Below, piece after piece: positions 36,528 through 46,497 of a stretch of 64,000 nucleotides of DNA. Under the pieces are notes generated by a model. It was not told the DNA's origin and made no database searches. It worked only from the letters and a program-made list of their open reading frames with translations. The stretch is taken from NCBI RefSeq assembly GCF_014698825.1, contig NZ_JACJTT010000009.1, forward strand, positions 62,001 to 126,000. Reading direction: 5' to 3'. The translations under genes and the position numbers were made by a program. This DNA comes from Richelia sinica FACHB-800. Its GTDB lineage: Bacteria > Cyanobacteriota > Cyanobacteriia > Cyanobacteriales > Nostocaceae. The number at the start of each line of letters is the position of its first letter. Position 1 is the first letter of the stretch.

Positions 36528-36720
36528 ACCCCTCTCCAAACCTCTCCCCGCAACAGGGAGATGGTTAAAAGCTTAATTTTATGATGCTAATGACAGATTA
36601 CAATGCCCCTCTCCGACACGGAGAGGGGTTGGGGTGAGGTTCAATGACTCCTACGTCGTCACGCTGCGCTATCGAATTTACTTTTTTTAAGTGATATGAC
36701 GGTGCGTTGCGCTACGCGAC
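36528..36720. repeat. Cluster of dispersed palindromic repeats
   Basis: CCCCTCTCCAAACCTCTCCCC (36530 onward) is mirrored by the CGGAGAGGGGTTGGGGTGAG block that ends near 36639, forming a loose large inverted repeat. Inside, CCCCTCTCCG-ACA-CGGAGAGGGG (36606-36628) is a perfect hairpin. It is followed by CGCTGCGCTATCGAA and TGCGTTGCGCTACGCGAC fragments (36661-36720). Such sequences are frequent in cyanobacterial spacers. Confidence 0.7.
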
Positions 36721-36755
36721 AACACTACATGAATATTAAGTAATCGAATTGACCA

Positions 36756-38213
36756 TTAGCATTTTTTTAACTGAGTTAATAAAATGACGATTTCATCAAT
36801 TGCTGTTCTGAGAACTGGTGAGGGTTGATCAGATTGATTGACAATAATACTAAAAACTAATGGTTCATATTGGGGTGGGTTGACATATCCAGATAAAGAT
36901 ACAGCACCTCGTAATGTACCTGTTTTGGCTTGGACAATTCCCTCAGCGGAGGTATTACGAAATCTTTGTTTAAGAGTGCCATTTTTACCACTAATTGGTA
37001 GGGATACTCTATATATAGATGCTTCTGGAGTTTTAGCTATGGCTTGTAAAGTTTTAACTAAGGCTTCTGGACTAATTAAATTGCGTCTTGATAATCCAGA
37101 ACCGTCAGCGAGAAGATAGCTATCGGGGGTAATACCTAACTGATTTAAACTGTTTTTGAGAACTTCTAAACCTACGTCTGCGCTATTGAGATTTTGCTGT
37201 TTAGTTTTTTTGATGGCTAGTGCTTTGAGTAAAGATTCGGCATAAAGATTATTACTATTAACATTGGTTTCTTTTAATAATTCTGATAAAGGTGGAGATT
37301 CAATAAAGGCAATTTCGTTTTGATAATTTTCACTAGAAGAAATTGAGGTTTTATCTACAGTGATTTGTTCTGAAGCCAAAATTGTCAAGAATCGCCGCAA
37401 AAAGTATTGATTAGGTTCAATGACAGGTAAAGTGGCTACATAGGGTTGAGAATTAGCAGCTATTTGACCACGAATGCGTAGAGTTTTGCCAGATAAATCG
37501 CGATTAATCTCTATAGATGTCTCTTGATTTCGAGGAACGGTAATGGCTTGATTAATGATATCCCATTGTTGAATTTCATCATTATCCTTACCCGTTATTG
37601 TTGGTGGTTGTCCAATATTTTGTGGTGCGATGTGGAAGCTAAATGTATTTTCATTTAAAATAAAACTACTGACTGGTGCGCCATAATCTGATTGCACATC
37701 TTCCCATTGCCAAGTTGGGTTAACAATATCGCCTTGAATATAGCTGTCATCAAGAATTAAGTTTTTAATTGCTGTGATGCCTTTTTGTTTTAATTGTTGT
37801 GCTAAAAGTTTTAATTTAGCTTCTGTTAAACTGGGATCACCTCTGCCAACAATTCTGACAGCCCCATCTTGCTCTTGATAAATGGAAGTACGAAAACGAA
37901 ATTGACTTCCTAATTCTTTTAATGCCGCAGCAGTTGTGAGTAGTTTGGTATTAGAAGCCGGAATGAAAAACTTTTCGGCATCTTGGCTGTAAAGAGTTTG
38001 TTGGGATGATATATCTTGAATTAAGATACCCCAGCGCACGCGACGAAATAAGGGGTTATTAATTATTGCGGGAATGGATGAGTTTAATTGTGCAGGACAG
38101 AGGAATGTATTTACAGGTGGTGGAGTTTGAGATTGGGCTATTTGTTGATTTGTAGTAATTTGCAGGTTGATAGATAGAAAAATCAGGCTAAGAGTTATGT
38201 TTTTGAAATTCAT
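36756..38213 (-). CDS. dacB: D-alanyl-D-alanine carboxypeptidase/endopeptidase (PBP4, peptidase S13)
   Basis: DacB trims and cleaves peptide cross-links of peptidoglycan in the periplasm. From ATG 38213 it has 485 residues. A signal peptide (ITLSLIFLSINLQIT) leads. The catalytic SxxK is in PASNTKLLTTAAAL, the second motif in LADGSGLSRRNLIS and the third in VQAKTGTLRGAVSLSG. The large insert between motif one and two (about 110-330) is characteristic of the S13 family and contains GRGDPSL. A TTG/ATG further upstream would give an unusual N-terminus (MSFYFLLVKLT), so 38213 is preferred. Convergent with the RTX gene. Confidence 0.94.
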   Translation of the reverse strand: MNFKNITLSLIFLSINLQITTNQQIAQSQTPPPVNTFLCPAQLNSSIPAIINNPLFRRVRWGILIQDISSQQTLYSQDAEKFFIPASNTKLLTTAAALKELGSQFRFRTSIYQEQDGAVRIVGRGDPSLTEAKLKLLAQQLKQKGITAIKNLILDDSYIQGDIVNPTWQWEDVQSDYGAPVSSFILNENTFSFHIAPQNIGQPPTITGKDNDEIQQWDIINQAITVPRNQETSIEINRDLSGKTLRIRGQIAANSQPYVATLPVIEPNQYFLRRFLTILASEQITVDKTSISSSENYQNEIAFIESPPLSELLKETNVNSNNLYAESLLKALAIKKTKQQNLNSADVGLEVLKNSLNQLGITPDSYLLADGSGLSRRNLISPEALVKTLQAIAKTPEASIYRVSLPISGKNGTLKQRFRNTSAEGIVQAKTGTLRGAVSLSGYVNPPQYEPLVFSIIVNQSDQPSPVLRTAIDEIVILLTQLKKC

Positions 38214-38491
38214 TGTTAGTTTTACTAATAAAAAATAAAAACTCATGATAGTCTAAAAATACTAAGCATGAGCGATTAAATATATTTACAGCATTTTTCA
38301 TGTGATGAAAGTGCACAAGGGCGGCTAAGATTCCCACCCCACAAGAGTATTATCATTCACGTCTGTAACTCATTGGCTGGCAATATGCTGTATTTATCTG
38401 TCAATTGCATACTTAATTTAGTTGTAAAATTCTGACAAAAACAATTTTTCCGATTCGGTTTGTAATATTGTTCATTGAGGCAATATCAAGA

Positions 38492-38962
38492 TTATTCTTC
38501 TTCCTCTTCATATTCATCATCTTCATAATCGCCGAATATGGCATCAATGATTTCTTCAGCCCGGTCATCGGAAATATTCAATGCTTCTTGCAGTTCATAG
38601 AGATAATCTTCTTCACTTTCTCCCATTTCTTCATCAGCACCTACTACCAATATAGCGGTGATATATGCGGTTTCACGAGCTTCTTGATTGGGTAAGGATG
38701 CGATCGCTTGGCTGACTAACTCCTCTGGTTCTTCCTCCTCTATCAAGGTGGTGACTTTTTTGGTCAACTCCTCAAAATCTGCCTCTGAGTATTCGTCAAA
38801 TACACCAATGCCTTCTAGCATTTCACTCAAAGTATCTTCTTCGGGTGCAGAAATGCCTTCACCGTCAGCAGCTGCCGAATATAATCCAATCAGTGCGATC
38901 GCTACTTCTGGTTCTAGGGCTACTGAACTGCTGCTGCTTTCGGGCAACTTGCGTTGAGACAT
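38492..38962 (-). CDS. TerB-like acidic helical protein
   Basis: A 156-residue protein, extremely acidic, ending with a run of Glu/Asp (DYEDDEYEEEEE). The central part has the TerB (tellurite-resistance B-like) helix pattern: VAIALIGLYSAAADGEGIS, APEEDTLSEMLEGIG, then ETAYITAILVVGADEEMG and SEEDYLYELQEAL. TerB domains bind metal through such acidic helices; here the acids are mostly kept. Widespread in cyanobacteria, with unknown role. It is downstream of the DUF697 GTPase on the same strand, with a 191-base gap. Resistance to tellurite should not be assumed. Confidence 0.75.
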   Translation of the reverse strand: MSQRKLPESSSSSVALEPEVAIALIGLYSAAADGEGISAPEEDTLSEMLEGIGVFDEYSEADFEELTKKVTTLIEEEEPEELVSQAIASLPNQEARETAYITAILVVGADEEMGESEEDYLYELQEALNISDDRAEEIIDAIFGDYEDDEYEEEEE

Positions 38963-39153
38963 AATTATCCTTTGCTGGGTTTTAATTGTTGAAAAAGTCT
39001 GTGGTGGAATAAATCCAGGTACATTCTACTTGACAACCCATAATTTCATATCAGGCATCAAGGAGAAATTTGAACCACAACTTCCCCACATTTAAGGTTC
39101 GCAAATCATTCGCAAAAATTACAGAGGCTGTTACTTTTTTTTATAAACAGCTA

Positions 39154-40614
39154 CTAGCTTTTAAATTCGCCAACATTGCCCCCTAATTCTTGGCGTAAGC
39201 GATACAAAATTGTATTTTGGTCAACTTGGGAGAGAATTTCTTGAATGATAGTGCTAGCGCCTAATTGTCCCCAGGTACAGCCTTTTTCTAAATAGACCTG
39301 TGCGGCTTTACCGACAGTGTAAGCACCATAACCAGCGATTCCAGCTTGGGCGATCGCACTACCAGCGTAAGCTGTAAGATTGAGAGGATTATCACCACTG
39401 GTAATAGCGGCTGTACTTTTCCCTAAACCCAGCACAAAACTGCTGCCCAATTCACCCAACAGTAAACCACCAGAACTTAACAAAATCGTTTTCAGGACTT
39501 TGCTGGCTTCATAGCTAGTCATAGGCAAGCCATATAATCGAGCCAGGGAGCGAATTAAAGCTAAATCTGTAATCACACCACCGACAATATCCAAAAAAGC
39601 AATGGGATTCAAGCCAATAACCAAAGCCTTGTATTTGGTAAATTGCCAGATGATGTTTTCAGCTTCTTGTTGACGAAAATCAATGGTTTTTTCGGCAATG
39701 GTGGCTTCTGCTTCCCTAGCTTGTACTAGTGCATTTAACGCTAAGAGCGATCGCCCCTCCCGATTTAAAATCTTTAAAAGAATCTGCTTTAATTCATCCA
39801 CCTGTGGTGGTGGTGTTTCCCACTCATAACTCACCCTACCATCAGGCCACTCTACCCGCACTTCCATCGGTGCTGGTTCTGCCGCTACCATCACAATCTC
39901 ATCAGGTAACAAAGGTTCAGCTTGGGGATGACCCGCCCCTAATTGCTGTAAATTTTGATAAATAGCTGCCCTATCCGTCTCTGGATACAAATCAATTTTA
40001 TTAAACACCAAAATTAACGGCTTCTGTGCCTGACGTAACTCTAACAAAGCTTGATACTCAGTCCGAGTAATATCACCAGAAACAATAAATAAAATTAAAT
40101 CCGCTTGACGCGCCACATCCCGCGCCATTTGCGCCCTTGACTCTCCCTCAATTTCATCTAAACCAGGAGTATCAATTAATTCTACCAACACCTTATCACC
40201 AGGTTTCCAGCGCACAGAACGAGGCCATTGAGTTACACCATGAAGCGGCCCAGTTTGCAGAATTTTCTCCCCCAACAAAGAATTTAAAACCGCAGACTTA
40301 CCCCGACTCACCAAGCCAAAGGCCGCAATACGGATGATATTGGCATCTAATTTATTCAGTGTGGCAGTTAATATTTCCAGTTGGGGTTTAACCACACTCG
40401 CTAAAGCAGGATTTGATCCTAACTTTCCTGACTTACGGAGATATCCATACCAAGATAATGCTTGTCTGAGACTAGCACGAGCGCGGTTTAAATGGGTTTC
40501 TTGCAGATTTCGCACAAAATTTTCTGGTGGGGTCAAGTGTTTAGTAGGGGACAGTGAGAAAAGTAATTGTCTTTGTTGGCTTTGCTGAATATGGGTTATG
40601 AAGAGAGATTCCAT
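39154..40614 (-). CDS. Era-like GTPase with C-terminal DUF697 membrane domain
   Basis: A GTPase of 486 residues. N-terminal helices (1-85) precede the G domain (about 90-265): GLVSRGKSAVLNSLLG (G1), TQWPRSVRW region (G2), ELIDTPGLDEIEGE (G3), ILVFNKIDLYPE (G4). The C-terminal half is DUF697, with hydrophobic helices: LVIGLNPIAFLDIVGGVI, TILLSSGGLLLGELGSSFV and a glycine-rich AQAGIAGYGAYTVGKAAQVY. Such proteins are thought to act at membranes. The plus strand has ccdA divergent, 275 bases away. Function not known; GTPase assignment is firm. Confidence 0.88.
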   Translation of the reverse strand: MESLFITHIQQSQQRQLLFSLSPTKHLTPPENFVRNLQETHLNRARASLRQALSWYGYLRKSGKLGSNPALASVVKPQLEILTATLNKLDANIIRIAAFGLVSRGKSAVLNSLLGEKILQTGPLHGVTQWPRSVRWKPGDKVLVELIDTPGLDEIEGESRAQMARDVARQADLILFIVSGDITRTEYQALLELRQAQKPLILVFNKIDLYPETDRAAIYQNLQQLGAGHPQAEPLLPDEIVMVAAEPAPMEVRVEWPDGRVSYEWETPPPQVDELKQILLKILNREGRSLLALNALVQAREAEATIAEKTIDFRQQEAENIIWQFTKYKALVIGLNPIAFLDIVGGVITDLALIRSLARLYGLPMTSYEASKVLKTILLSSGGLLLGELGSSFVLGLGKSTAAITSGDNPLNLTAYAGSAIAQAGIAGYGAYTVGKAAQVYLEKGCTWGQLGASTIIQEILSQVDQNTILYRLRQELGGNVGEFKS

Positions 40615-40888
40615 AAAATCTCTCTACAAGGGTTTTAAATTGATGCCAATCAAAATCAGCAACGCCTCTTTTTTATTGTGAGGGAATTTTTCACCTGTTG
40701 ATGTTCTTTGTCAACTTCAGGCATCGCAGAAATTAAATTCCTCAATCACTGTATCCCACAAAATTATCAAATATTTTCTCTCCCTGGTGCTTTTACCAGC
40801 CACTCCTATGAACAGACAGATAGCCACCCTCCCATCCAATCTACGATAGAATTCAAGCAGAGTAAGCATTTCCCACTCAAACAACACC

Positions 40889-41629
40889 ATGCTGGAAACT
40901 CTGCAAACGCAAATATATCAACTCGAACAATTCGCTAACAACTTAGTTAGCTATCAACTCAGCCATCTTACAATTTTCAGCATTGGCATTATTTTTTCTG
41001 CTGGTTTACTGACCAGTCTCACACCCTGTATGCTGTCCATGCTACCCATCACCATCGGCTACATTGGCGGTTATGAAGCTAAAAGCCGTCTCCAAGCCGC
41101 TGCACAGTCTACTTGGTTTGCCCTAGGGTTAGCAACCACCTTAGCAGGAATGGGAGTAGTTGCAGCCTTAATTGGTAAAGTTTACGGTCAAGTGGGATTT
41201 GGTTTACCAATTATTATTAGTATTCTCGCTATCATTATGGGGCTAAATCTATTAGAAGCCCTACCGCTACAATTTCCGTCTTTAGGTGATACTAATTGGA
41301 TTTCTGCTGATTTACCACCAGGAGTCCGTTCCTATGCCATTGGTTTGACATTTGGGTTAGTGGCTTCACCTTGCAGTACCCCCGTTTTAGCTAGCTTACT
41401 GGGTTGGGTTGCCAATACTCAAGATTTGATTTTAGGTGCAGTTTTATTACTTGCTTACACCGCTGGCTATGTCACACCCTTAATTTTAGCAGGTACTTTT
41501 ACTGCGACAATTAAAAAGCTATTAGAATTGCGCCGTTGGTCTGGCTGGATTAACCCAGTTAGCGGTGCGCTTTTAGTCGGATTTGGTGTTTTTTCCTTAC
41601 TTTCTCGCATTCCCTTTGGTAGTTTCTAA
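40889..41629 (+). CDS. ccdA: Cytochrome c biogenesis protein CcdA
   Basis: CcdA is the six-helix thiol-disulfide transporter that carries electrons from stromal/cytoplasmic thioredoxin across the thylakoid/plasma membrane to reduce apocytochrome c cysteines. Length 246 residues. The two essential cysteines are in LLTSLTPCMLSMLP and GLVASPCSTPVLASLL, each followed by the expected proline-rich turn. ccs1 follows after three bases, so the two are translated as an operon. The start at ATG 40889 follows a long untranslated region. Confidence 0.95.
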   Translation: MLETLQTQIYQLEQFANNLVSYQLSHLTIFSIGIIFSAGLLTSLTPCMLSMLPITIGYIGGYEAKSRLQAAAQSTWFALGLATTLAGMGVVAALIGKVYGQVGFGLPIIISILAIIMGLNLLEALPLQFPSLGDTNWISADLPPGVRSYAIGLTFGLVASPCSTPVLASLLGWVANTQDLILGAVLLLAYTAGYVTPLILAGTFTATIKKLLELRRWSGWINPVSGALLVGFGVFSLLSRIPFGSF

Positions 41630-41632
41630 GCA

Positions 41633-43012
41633 ATGACTGTAGATAATACAACAATCCCAACTGCAAATTGGTGGTCAAGTTTTCGCAAGTTTTTCCGACA
41701 GGAGTTTTTGCGCGTTCTCACAGATTTACGATTAGCAATTATTCTCCTGTTAATCATTGCCGTATTTAGTGTCACTGGAACTGTAATTGAACAAGGACAA
41801 ACACCGGCTTTTTACCAAGCTAACTACCCAGAACATCCAGCTTTATTTGGGTTTTTGACTTGGAAGGTCATACAAGTCATTGGTTTAGACCATGTGTATC
41901 GGACTTGGTGGTTTCTCAGTCTATTAGTTTTATTTGGTACTAGTTTAACTGCTTGTACTTTTACTCGCCAGTTACCAGCACTAAAAGCAGCCCAAAAGTG
42001 GAAATATTACGAAGAACCAAGGCAATTTCAAAAGTTAGCTTTAAGTGCCGAATTAAAGACAGATTCCTTAGAATCTTTGATTCCTATCTTGCAAAAAAAG
42101 CAGTATCGAATCTTTCAAGATAAGCATCACGAGCAAGATGATATTCTTTATGCCCGTAAAGGAATTGTGGGACGGATTGGTCCGATTATCGTGCATATCG
42201 GTATTGTCACTATTCTATTAGGTGGAATTTGGGGAGCAATGACGGGATTTGTTGCCCAAGAAATGATTGCCAGTGGTAGTACATTTCAGGTCAAAAACAT
42301 TATTGATGCTGGGCCGTTTGCTTCTCAAGATGTGCTCAAAGATTGGTCTGTAAAAGTTAATCGATTTTGGATTGATTATACTCCCAAAGGTGGCATTGAC
42401 CAGTTTTATTCAGATATGTCTGTCTTGAATAAACAAGGGGAAGAAGTTGACCATGAAAAAATTTATGTCAATAAACCTCTGCGTTATCATGGCGTAGTTT
42501 TTTATCAGACTGATTGGGGTATTGCTGGAGTCAAAATTCAATACAACAATAGTCCTATTTTTCAAATTCCTATGGGACAGTTAGACACTCAAGGTAAAGG
42601 TCGGATTTGGGGAACTTGGGTACCTACAAAACCTGATATGAGTGAAGGTGTATCTTTAATTGCTAAAGATTTACAAGGTATGGTTTTGGTTTATGACCAG
42701 ACTGGTAAGCTGATTAATACCGTGAGAGCAGGAATGTCTACCCAAGTTAATGGTATTAATTTAAAAATTATTGATTTGGTTGGTAGTACAGGATTACAAA
42801 TTAAATTTGATCCTGGTATTCCTATTGTTTATATTGGCTTTGCTTTGTTGATGTTGGGTGTAGTGATGAGCTATTTTTCCCATTCACAAATATGGGCTTT
42901 GCGGAAAGGAGATATTCTCTACATTGGGGGCAAAACTAACCGTGCTCAGGTTGCCTTTGAACAAGAAGTTTTAGGGATTTTAGAAAAGCTGAGTTCACCA
43001 GCTAAGTGTTAA
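41633..43012 (+). CDS. ccs1: Cytochrome c biogenesis protein Ccs1/ResB (CcsB)
   Basis: Ccs1 is the haem-delivery partner of CcsA in System II cytochrome c maturation. Length 459 residues. Three N-terminal membrane helices contain [40 protein letters not shown] and, near 185, [19 protein letters not shown]; the large periplasmic loop includes [19 protein letters not shown], and the fourth helix is [19 protein letters not shown]. Gap to ccdA is three bases. CcsA is not in this window. Confidence 0.95.
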   Translation: MTVDNTTIPTANWWSSFRKFFRQEFLRVLTDLRLAIILLLIIAVFSVTGTVIEQGQTPAFYQANYPEHPALFGFLTWKVIQVIGLDHVYRTWWFLSLLVLFGTSLTACTFTRQLPALKAAQKWKYYEEPRQFQKLALSAELKTDSLESLIPILQKKQYRIFQDKHHEQDDILYARKGIVGRIGPIIVHIGIVTILLGGIWGAMTGFVAQEMIASGSTFQVKNIIDAGPFASQDVLKDWSVKVNRFWIDYTPKGGIDQFYSDMSVLNKQGEEVDHEKIYVNKPLRYHGVVFYQTDWGIAGVKIQYNNSPIFQIPMGQLDTQGKGRIWGTWVPTKPDMSEGVSLIAKDLQGMVLVYDQTGKLINTVRAGMSTQVNGINLKIIDLVGSTGLQIKFDPGIPIVYIGFALLMLGVVMSYFSHSQIWALRKGDILYIGGKTNRAQVAFEQEVLGILEKLSSPAKC

Positions 43013-43057
43013 ATTTCCTAACTGCCTTGTCTACGAATATCAATATTAACTACATCA

Positions 43058-43084
43058 AACCCGCCTATGCGGGTTATTTTATTT
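43058..43084 (+). terminator. Rho-independent terminator of ccdA-ccs1
   Basis: Stem AACCCGC-CTAT-GCGGGTT (43058-43075), followed by ATTTTATTTA. It begins 45 bases after the ccs1 stop. Confidence 0.75.
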
Positions 43085-43111
43085 ATAGCAATGGACAGAA
43101 CGGTTAGGACG

Positions 43112-43311
43112 TTAACTAACCCTCTTTCATTAAACTGGGAATCACAAAAATAATTTCCTAATTTTGAAATCCAGATGTGATAAAGGTTTGAACATTTTAT
43201 TACTAACAAAATATGGCGAACATTTTGAAACATTAATAAATCGCCAAAACCCTTGTTAAATCAAGGTCTTAAATTTTGTGTTCCCTAGAGTCATGGAAGA
43301 GGGTTAGTTAA
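43112..43311. repeat. MITE-like element, 200 bp with imperfect inverted ends
   Basis: TTAACTAACCCTCTTTCAT (43112-43130) and ATGGAAGAGGGTTAGTTAA (43293-43311) are complementary at 18 of 19 positions. Pairing continues further in with gaps (CTGGGAATCACAAAA against TTTTGTGTTCCCTAG). The interior is AT-rich with no protein frame. Each end carries TTAA, which may be a target duplication. It sits 140 bases upstream of the cation diffusion facilitator gene. Confidence 0.6.
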
Positions 43312-43452
43312 AAAATAATCTCAATAACTTACAAAAAACTTTCTCTCTATAGATAGAAGTTCCTATCACATCACAGTTTGATACAATTTTTTTGTATGAA
43401 TTTAACCTGGGCGGTTTACAGTAGAATTCATGAAGCTTTTTAGTAATTATTT

Positions 43453-44355
43453 ATGATTTACGATAACCGCGCTGAGGTGCGTAAAGTTTTAGTTATTACC
43501 CTTTTGTTAAACTTGTTTGTACTGGTTTTAAAAGCATTGGTTGGAACTTGGACAGGTTCTTTAAGTCTGCTGGCTGATGCTTTGCACAGTGTAACTGATA
43601 GTGCTAACAATGTTTTGGGTTTAGTTGCTAGTAAATTTTCTTCTCCATTACCAGACCGTGAACATCCCTACGGACACCATAAATTTGAAGCAGTAGGTGC
43701 TTTAGGGATTGCAGCTTTTTTAGGAATTGCTTGTTTTGAAATTATCCAAGGAGCAATAGAAAGAATAATTAAAGGTGGAGAGCCAGTAAGAATATCTGCT
43801 CCTGAGTTATGGTTATTGCTAATGGTGCTGGGTGTGAATATTTTTGTTGCTTTTTATGAACGAGGTGTTGGTCAACGGGTAGGTAGCCAAATATTGATTG
43901 CTGATTCAACCCACACCATGAGTGATGTGTGGGTAACTATTTCTGTAATTGGTGGCTTAATTGGTGTGTGGCTGGGTTATCAGTGGTTAGATATTGTGTT
44001 AGCCTTTCCTGTTGCTTTATTAGTATTTTGGAGTGGTTGGTCAGTTTTAAAGGAAAATTTACCTTGGTTAGTGGATGAAATGGCGATCGCTCCCGAAGCT
44101 ATTCATGCGATCGCTGTTTCTGTCCCTGGTGTGATTAATTGTCATGAAATTGCTTCCCGTGGAGTCCTGGGCCGTCAAGTGTTTATGGAAATGCACCTAA
44201 TTGTAGATGCACCAGATGTGGAAACTGCTCACTTAATTACAGAAGAAGTGGAACGTCAATTAGAACAGCGTTTCAGTCCTGTGAGGATTTCCATTCACGT
44301 TGAACCACCAAAATATCAATCTCCACATATTACTTTTGAACCGGAGTCACAGTGA
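43453..44355 (+). CDS. Cation diffusion facilitator family transporter
   Basis: A 300-residue CDF-type metal/proton antiporter that exports divalent cations such as zinc, iron or cobalt. Six membrane helices; the two metal-site motifs are LLADALHSVTDSANN (helix II) and IADSTHTMSDVWV (helix V), both of the HxxxD type. The C-terminal cytoplasmic domain (about 205-300) contains VSVPGVINCHEIASRG and ISIHVEPP, typical of the regulatory fold. The helix II AD-x-x-H pattern is common to Zn/Fe-type members, but specificity is not certain. It is preceded by a MITE-like repeat and a long spacer. Confidence 0.93.
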   Translation: MIYDNRAEVRKVLVITLLLNLFVLVLKALVGTWTGSLSLLADALHSVTDSANNVLGLVASKFSSPLPDREHPYGHHKFEAVGALGIAAFLGIACFEIIQGAIERIIKGGEPVRISAPELWLLLMVLGVNIFVAFYERGVGQRVGSQILIADSTHTMSDVWVTISVIGGLIGVWLGYQWLDIVLAFPVALLVFWSGWSVLKENLPWLVDEMAIAPEAIHAIAVSVPGVINCHEIASRGVLGRQVFMEMHLIVDAPDVETAHLITEEVERQLEQRFSPVRISIHVEPPKYQSPHITFEPESQ

Positions 44356-44449
44356 CAGATGACAGGTCAAAAAATAAAATCACGTGGTGACTGTCTTGAA
44401 TTTCCAGCGATCGCTACAAAAATATTTAACCGACAAGTACCAAAGGTAA

Positions 44450-44583
44450 GGGTTTAGCAATGCTAAACCCCTACGCAAAAATATAATTAATACGAATTCG
44501 CCAAAAGCAACCAACAAATTGAGAAGACCCCTCCCCAACCCTCCCCGCAAGCGGGGAGGGTGCGCGATAGCGCGGGTGGGGTA
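44450..44583. repeat. Palindromic repeats between the CDF gene and guaA
   Basis: GGGTTTAGCA-A-TGCTAAACCC (44450-44470) is a perfect 10-bp hairpin and may terminate the CDF transcript. CCCTCCCCGC-AA-GCGGGGAGGG (44539-44560) is a second perfect 10-bp hairpin, nested inside a longer CCCCTCCCC / GGGTGGGG pairing, followed by GCGC-GATA-GCGC (44562-44573). These are the usual dispersed palindromes of cyanobacterial spacers. A 72-codon minus-strand frame across them is not considered coding. Confidence 0.7.
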
Positions 44584-44652
44584 ATCATCTGTGTGCAAAA
44601 TTTTTCGAGTTGGTATAATTCCCCATTTCAGGAATGCTTCCCTATCTCGTTT

Positions 44653-46278
44653 CTATTCCCATTCGATGGTTCCAGGTGGCTTAGAGGTGATGTCATACAC
44701 CACACGGTTGACACCTTTCACTTCATTGACGATGCGGTTGGAAATAGCTTCTAGAACATCGTATGGTACACGGGCCCAGTCGGCTGTCATTCCGTCTTCA
44801 CTGGTAACAATCCGCAGCACAATTGGGTAAGCATAGGTACGTTTATCACCCATGACACCAACGCTACGAATGGGCAATAAAACAGCGAAGGCTTGCCAAT
44901 ATTCGTTATATAAACCGCGTTGATTAATCTCTTGACGGACGATTAAATCAGCATCACGCAGGATATTTAACCTTTCCGCGGTGACTTCACCCAAGATGCG
45001 AATTGCTAACCCAGGGCCGGGAAAGGGCTGACGTTGAACAATTTCTTCTGGTAAACCTAAAGAACGCCCAACTTTACGGACTTCATCTTTGAAGAGTTTC
45101 CGTAATGGTTCCACGAGTTTAAATCTCAGGTCTTTAGGTAAGCCACCGACGTTGTGATGACTCTTAATTTTCACTGCTACTCGTTCACCTGTTTGGGGGT
45201 CAACGTTGGTATCAGCAGATTCAATTACGTCAGGATAGAGGGTTCCTTGGGCTAAATAGTCAAAGTGTCCGAGACGTTTCGATGTTTCTTCAAAAGCACG
45301 GATAAACTCATGACCGATGCGACGACGTTTTTCTTCAGGGTCTGTGATCTCATTTAGGGCTGTCAGGAAGCGATCGCGTTCATTGACATACTCGACAGGA
45401 ATATGAAACTGTTCTTGGAACAGCTTTAACAGTCTTTCTGGTTCGTACTTCCGCATAAAGCCTTGGTCAATGAACACACAAGTCAACTGGTCACCAATGG
45501 CTTTGTGAAGTAAGAAGGCTAAAGTAGAAGAATCTACACCACCAGAAAGTGCTAAAAGTACCCGTTTATCTCCAACTTTCGCCCGAATCTCCCGAATAGA
45601 TTCTTCGACAAAGGCTGCGGTTGTCCAGGTGGGTTCACAATCACAAATATGGTAAACAAAGTTGCGAATTAAAGCTATACCACCAATGGAATGTACTACC
45701 TCTGGATGGAATTGCACACCATAGAGTTTCTTGTGATGGTCAGCAATAGCCGCACAGGGAGTATTATCTGTATGGGCTAGCAGTTCAAATCCTGGTGGCA
45801 TGGAGGTTACAGAGTCACCGTGACTCATCCACATGGTTGTGCCATCTTCCACGTTGGTCAACAGGTCTGTGGGATCATCTATATAGAGTGATGCCTTACC
45901 ATATTCACCCCGGTCAGCTTTGGTAACTTCTCCACCCAGTTGATTGACCATCAACTGCATTCCATAGCAAACACCCAAAACAGGTATACCTAATTTCCAG
46001 ATTTCTGGGTCACAATGGGGTGCATAGTCGCTGTATACTGAACTTGGCCCACCGGAGAGAATAATTCCTTTGGGGTTGAGTTGACGTAATTGTTCAGCTG
46101 TGGTGCGATAGGAAAGAACTTCCGAATATACTTGAGTTTCGCGGATACGTCGGGCAATGAGTTCTGAATATTGAGAACCAAAGTCAAGAATTACAATCAT
46201 TTGGCGATTTAGCTGCCCCAAATTCTCCTGGTCTTGAGGTGCTTGTTGGTCGGTTAGTAGAGTCACCGCTGTATTCAT
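44653..46278 (-). CDS. guaA: GMP synthase (glutamine-hydrolysing)
   Basis: GuaA converts XMP, ATP and glutamine to GMP. Length 541 residues. The class I amidotransferase domain (about 25-220) has the catalytic cysteine in [11 protein letters not shown] and the histidine in [11 protein letters not shown]. The ATP pyrophosphatase domain has the P-loop [14 protein letters not shown]. The C-terminal dimerisation domain ends [17 protein letters not shown], as in nearly all GuaA proteins. An N-terminal extension of about 20 residues ([16 protein letters not shown]) precedes the amidotransferase, common in cyanobacteria. Confidence 0.97.
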   Translation of the reverse strand: MNTAVTLLTDQQAPQDQENLGQLNRQMIVILDFGSQYSELIARRIRETQVYSEVLSYRTTAEQLRQLNPKGIILSGGPSSVYSDYAPHCDPEIWKLGIPVLGVCYGMQLMVNQLGGEVTKADRGEYGKASLYIDDPTDLLTNVEDGTTMWMSHGDSVTSMPPGFELLAHTDNTPCAAIADHHKKLYGVQFHPEVVHSIGGIALIRNFVYHICDCEPTWTTAAFVEESIREIRAKVGDKRVLLALSGGVDSSTLAFLLHKAIGDQLTCVFIDQGFMRKYEPERLLKLFQEQFHIPVEYVNERDRFLTALNEITDPEEKRRRIGHEFIRAFEETSKRLGHFDYLAQGTLYPDVIESADTNVDPQTGERVAVKIKSHHNVGGLPKDLRFKLVEPLRKLFKDEVRKVGRSLGLPEEIVQRQPFPGPGLAIRILGEVTAERLNILRDADLIVRQEINQRGLYNEYWQAFAVLLPIRSVGVMGDKRTYAYPIVLRIVTSEDGMTADWARVPYDVLEAISNRIVNEVKGVNRVVYDITSKPPGTIEWE

Positions 46279-46497
46279 GATGGCGAGAGTGTGTCTTTAA
46301 AGATAAGAGATCGCTAATTAATGGTCTAAGTTTTGCCTAAATGGGCAGCTAATGGTATGCAAAGAGTATATAGACGCGACTTACACCGCGTCCGTTTAGC
46401 CATGTTCTGGGCTAGGATATTTAGAAAAACAAAATCACTCTAGAGCAGTTATTGAAAAAATTATTGATTTGGTTTATTTATGATAATTCATATTAAG

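Noticed and set aside
38468-38695. Plus-strand 75-codon hydrophobic frame
   Set aside because: Antisense of the Glu/Asp-rich tail of the TerB-like protein, which creates artificial Phe/Ile runs.
40708-40938. 76-codon frame before ccdA
   Set aside because: Starts at a non-ATG codon, overlaps ccdA by 50 bases and does not look like protein.
43018-43233. 71-codon minus-strand frame
   Set aside because: Covers the ccs1 terminator and the inverted-repeat element, so it is not considered coding.
44380-44598. 72-codon minus-strand frame
   Set aside because: Made of dispersed palindromic repeats between the CDF gene and guaA.
46370-46400. GACGCG/CGCGTC hairpin considered as part of a tRNA or small RNA
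   Set aside because: It resembles a common dispersed cyanobacterial repeat; there is no cloverleaf or anticodon arm.
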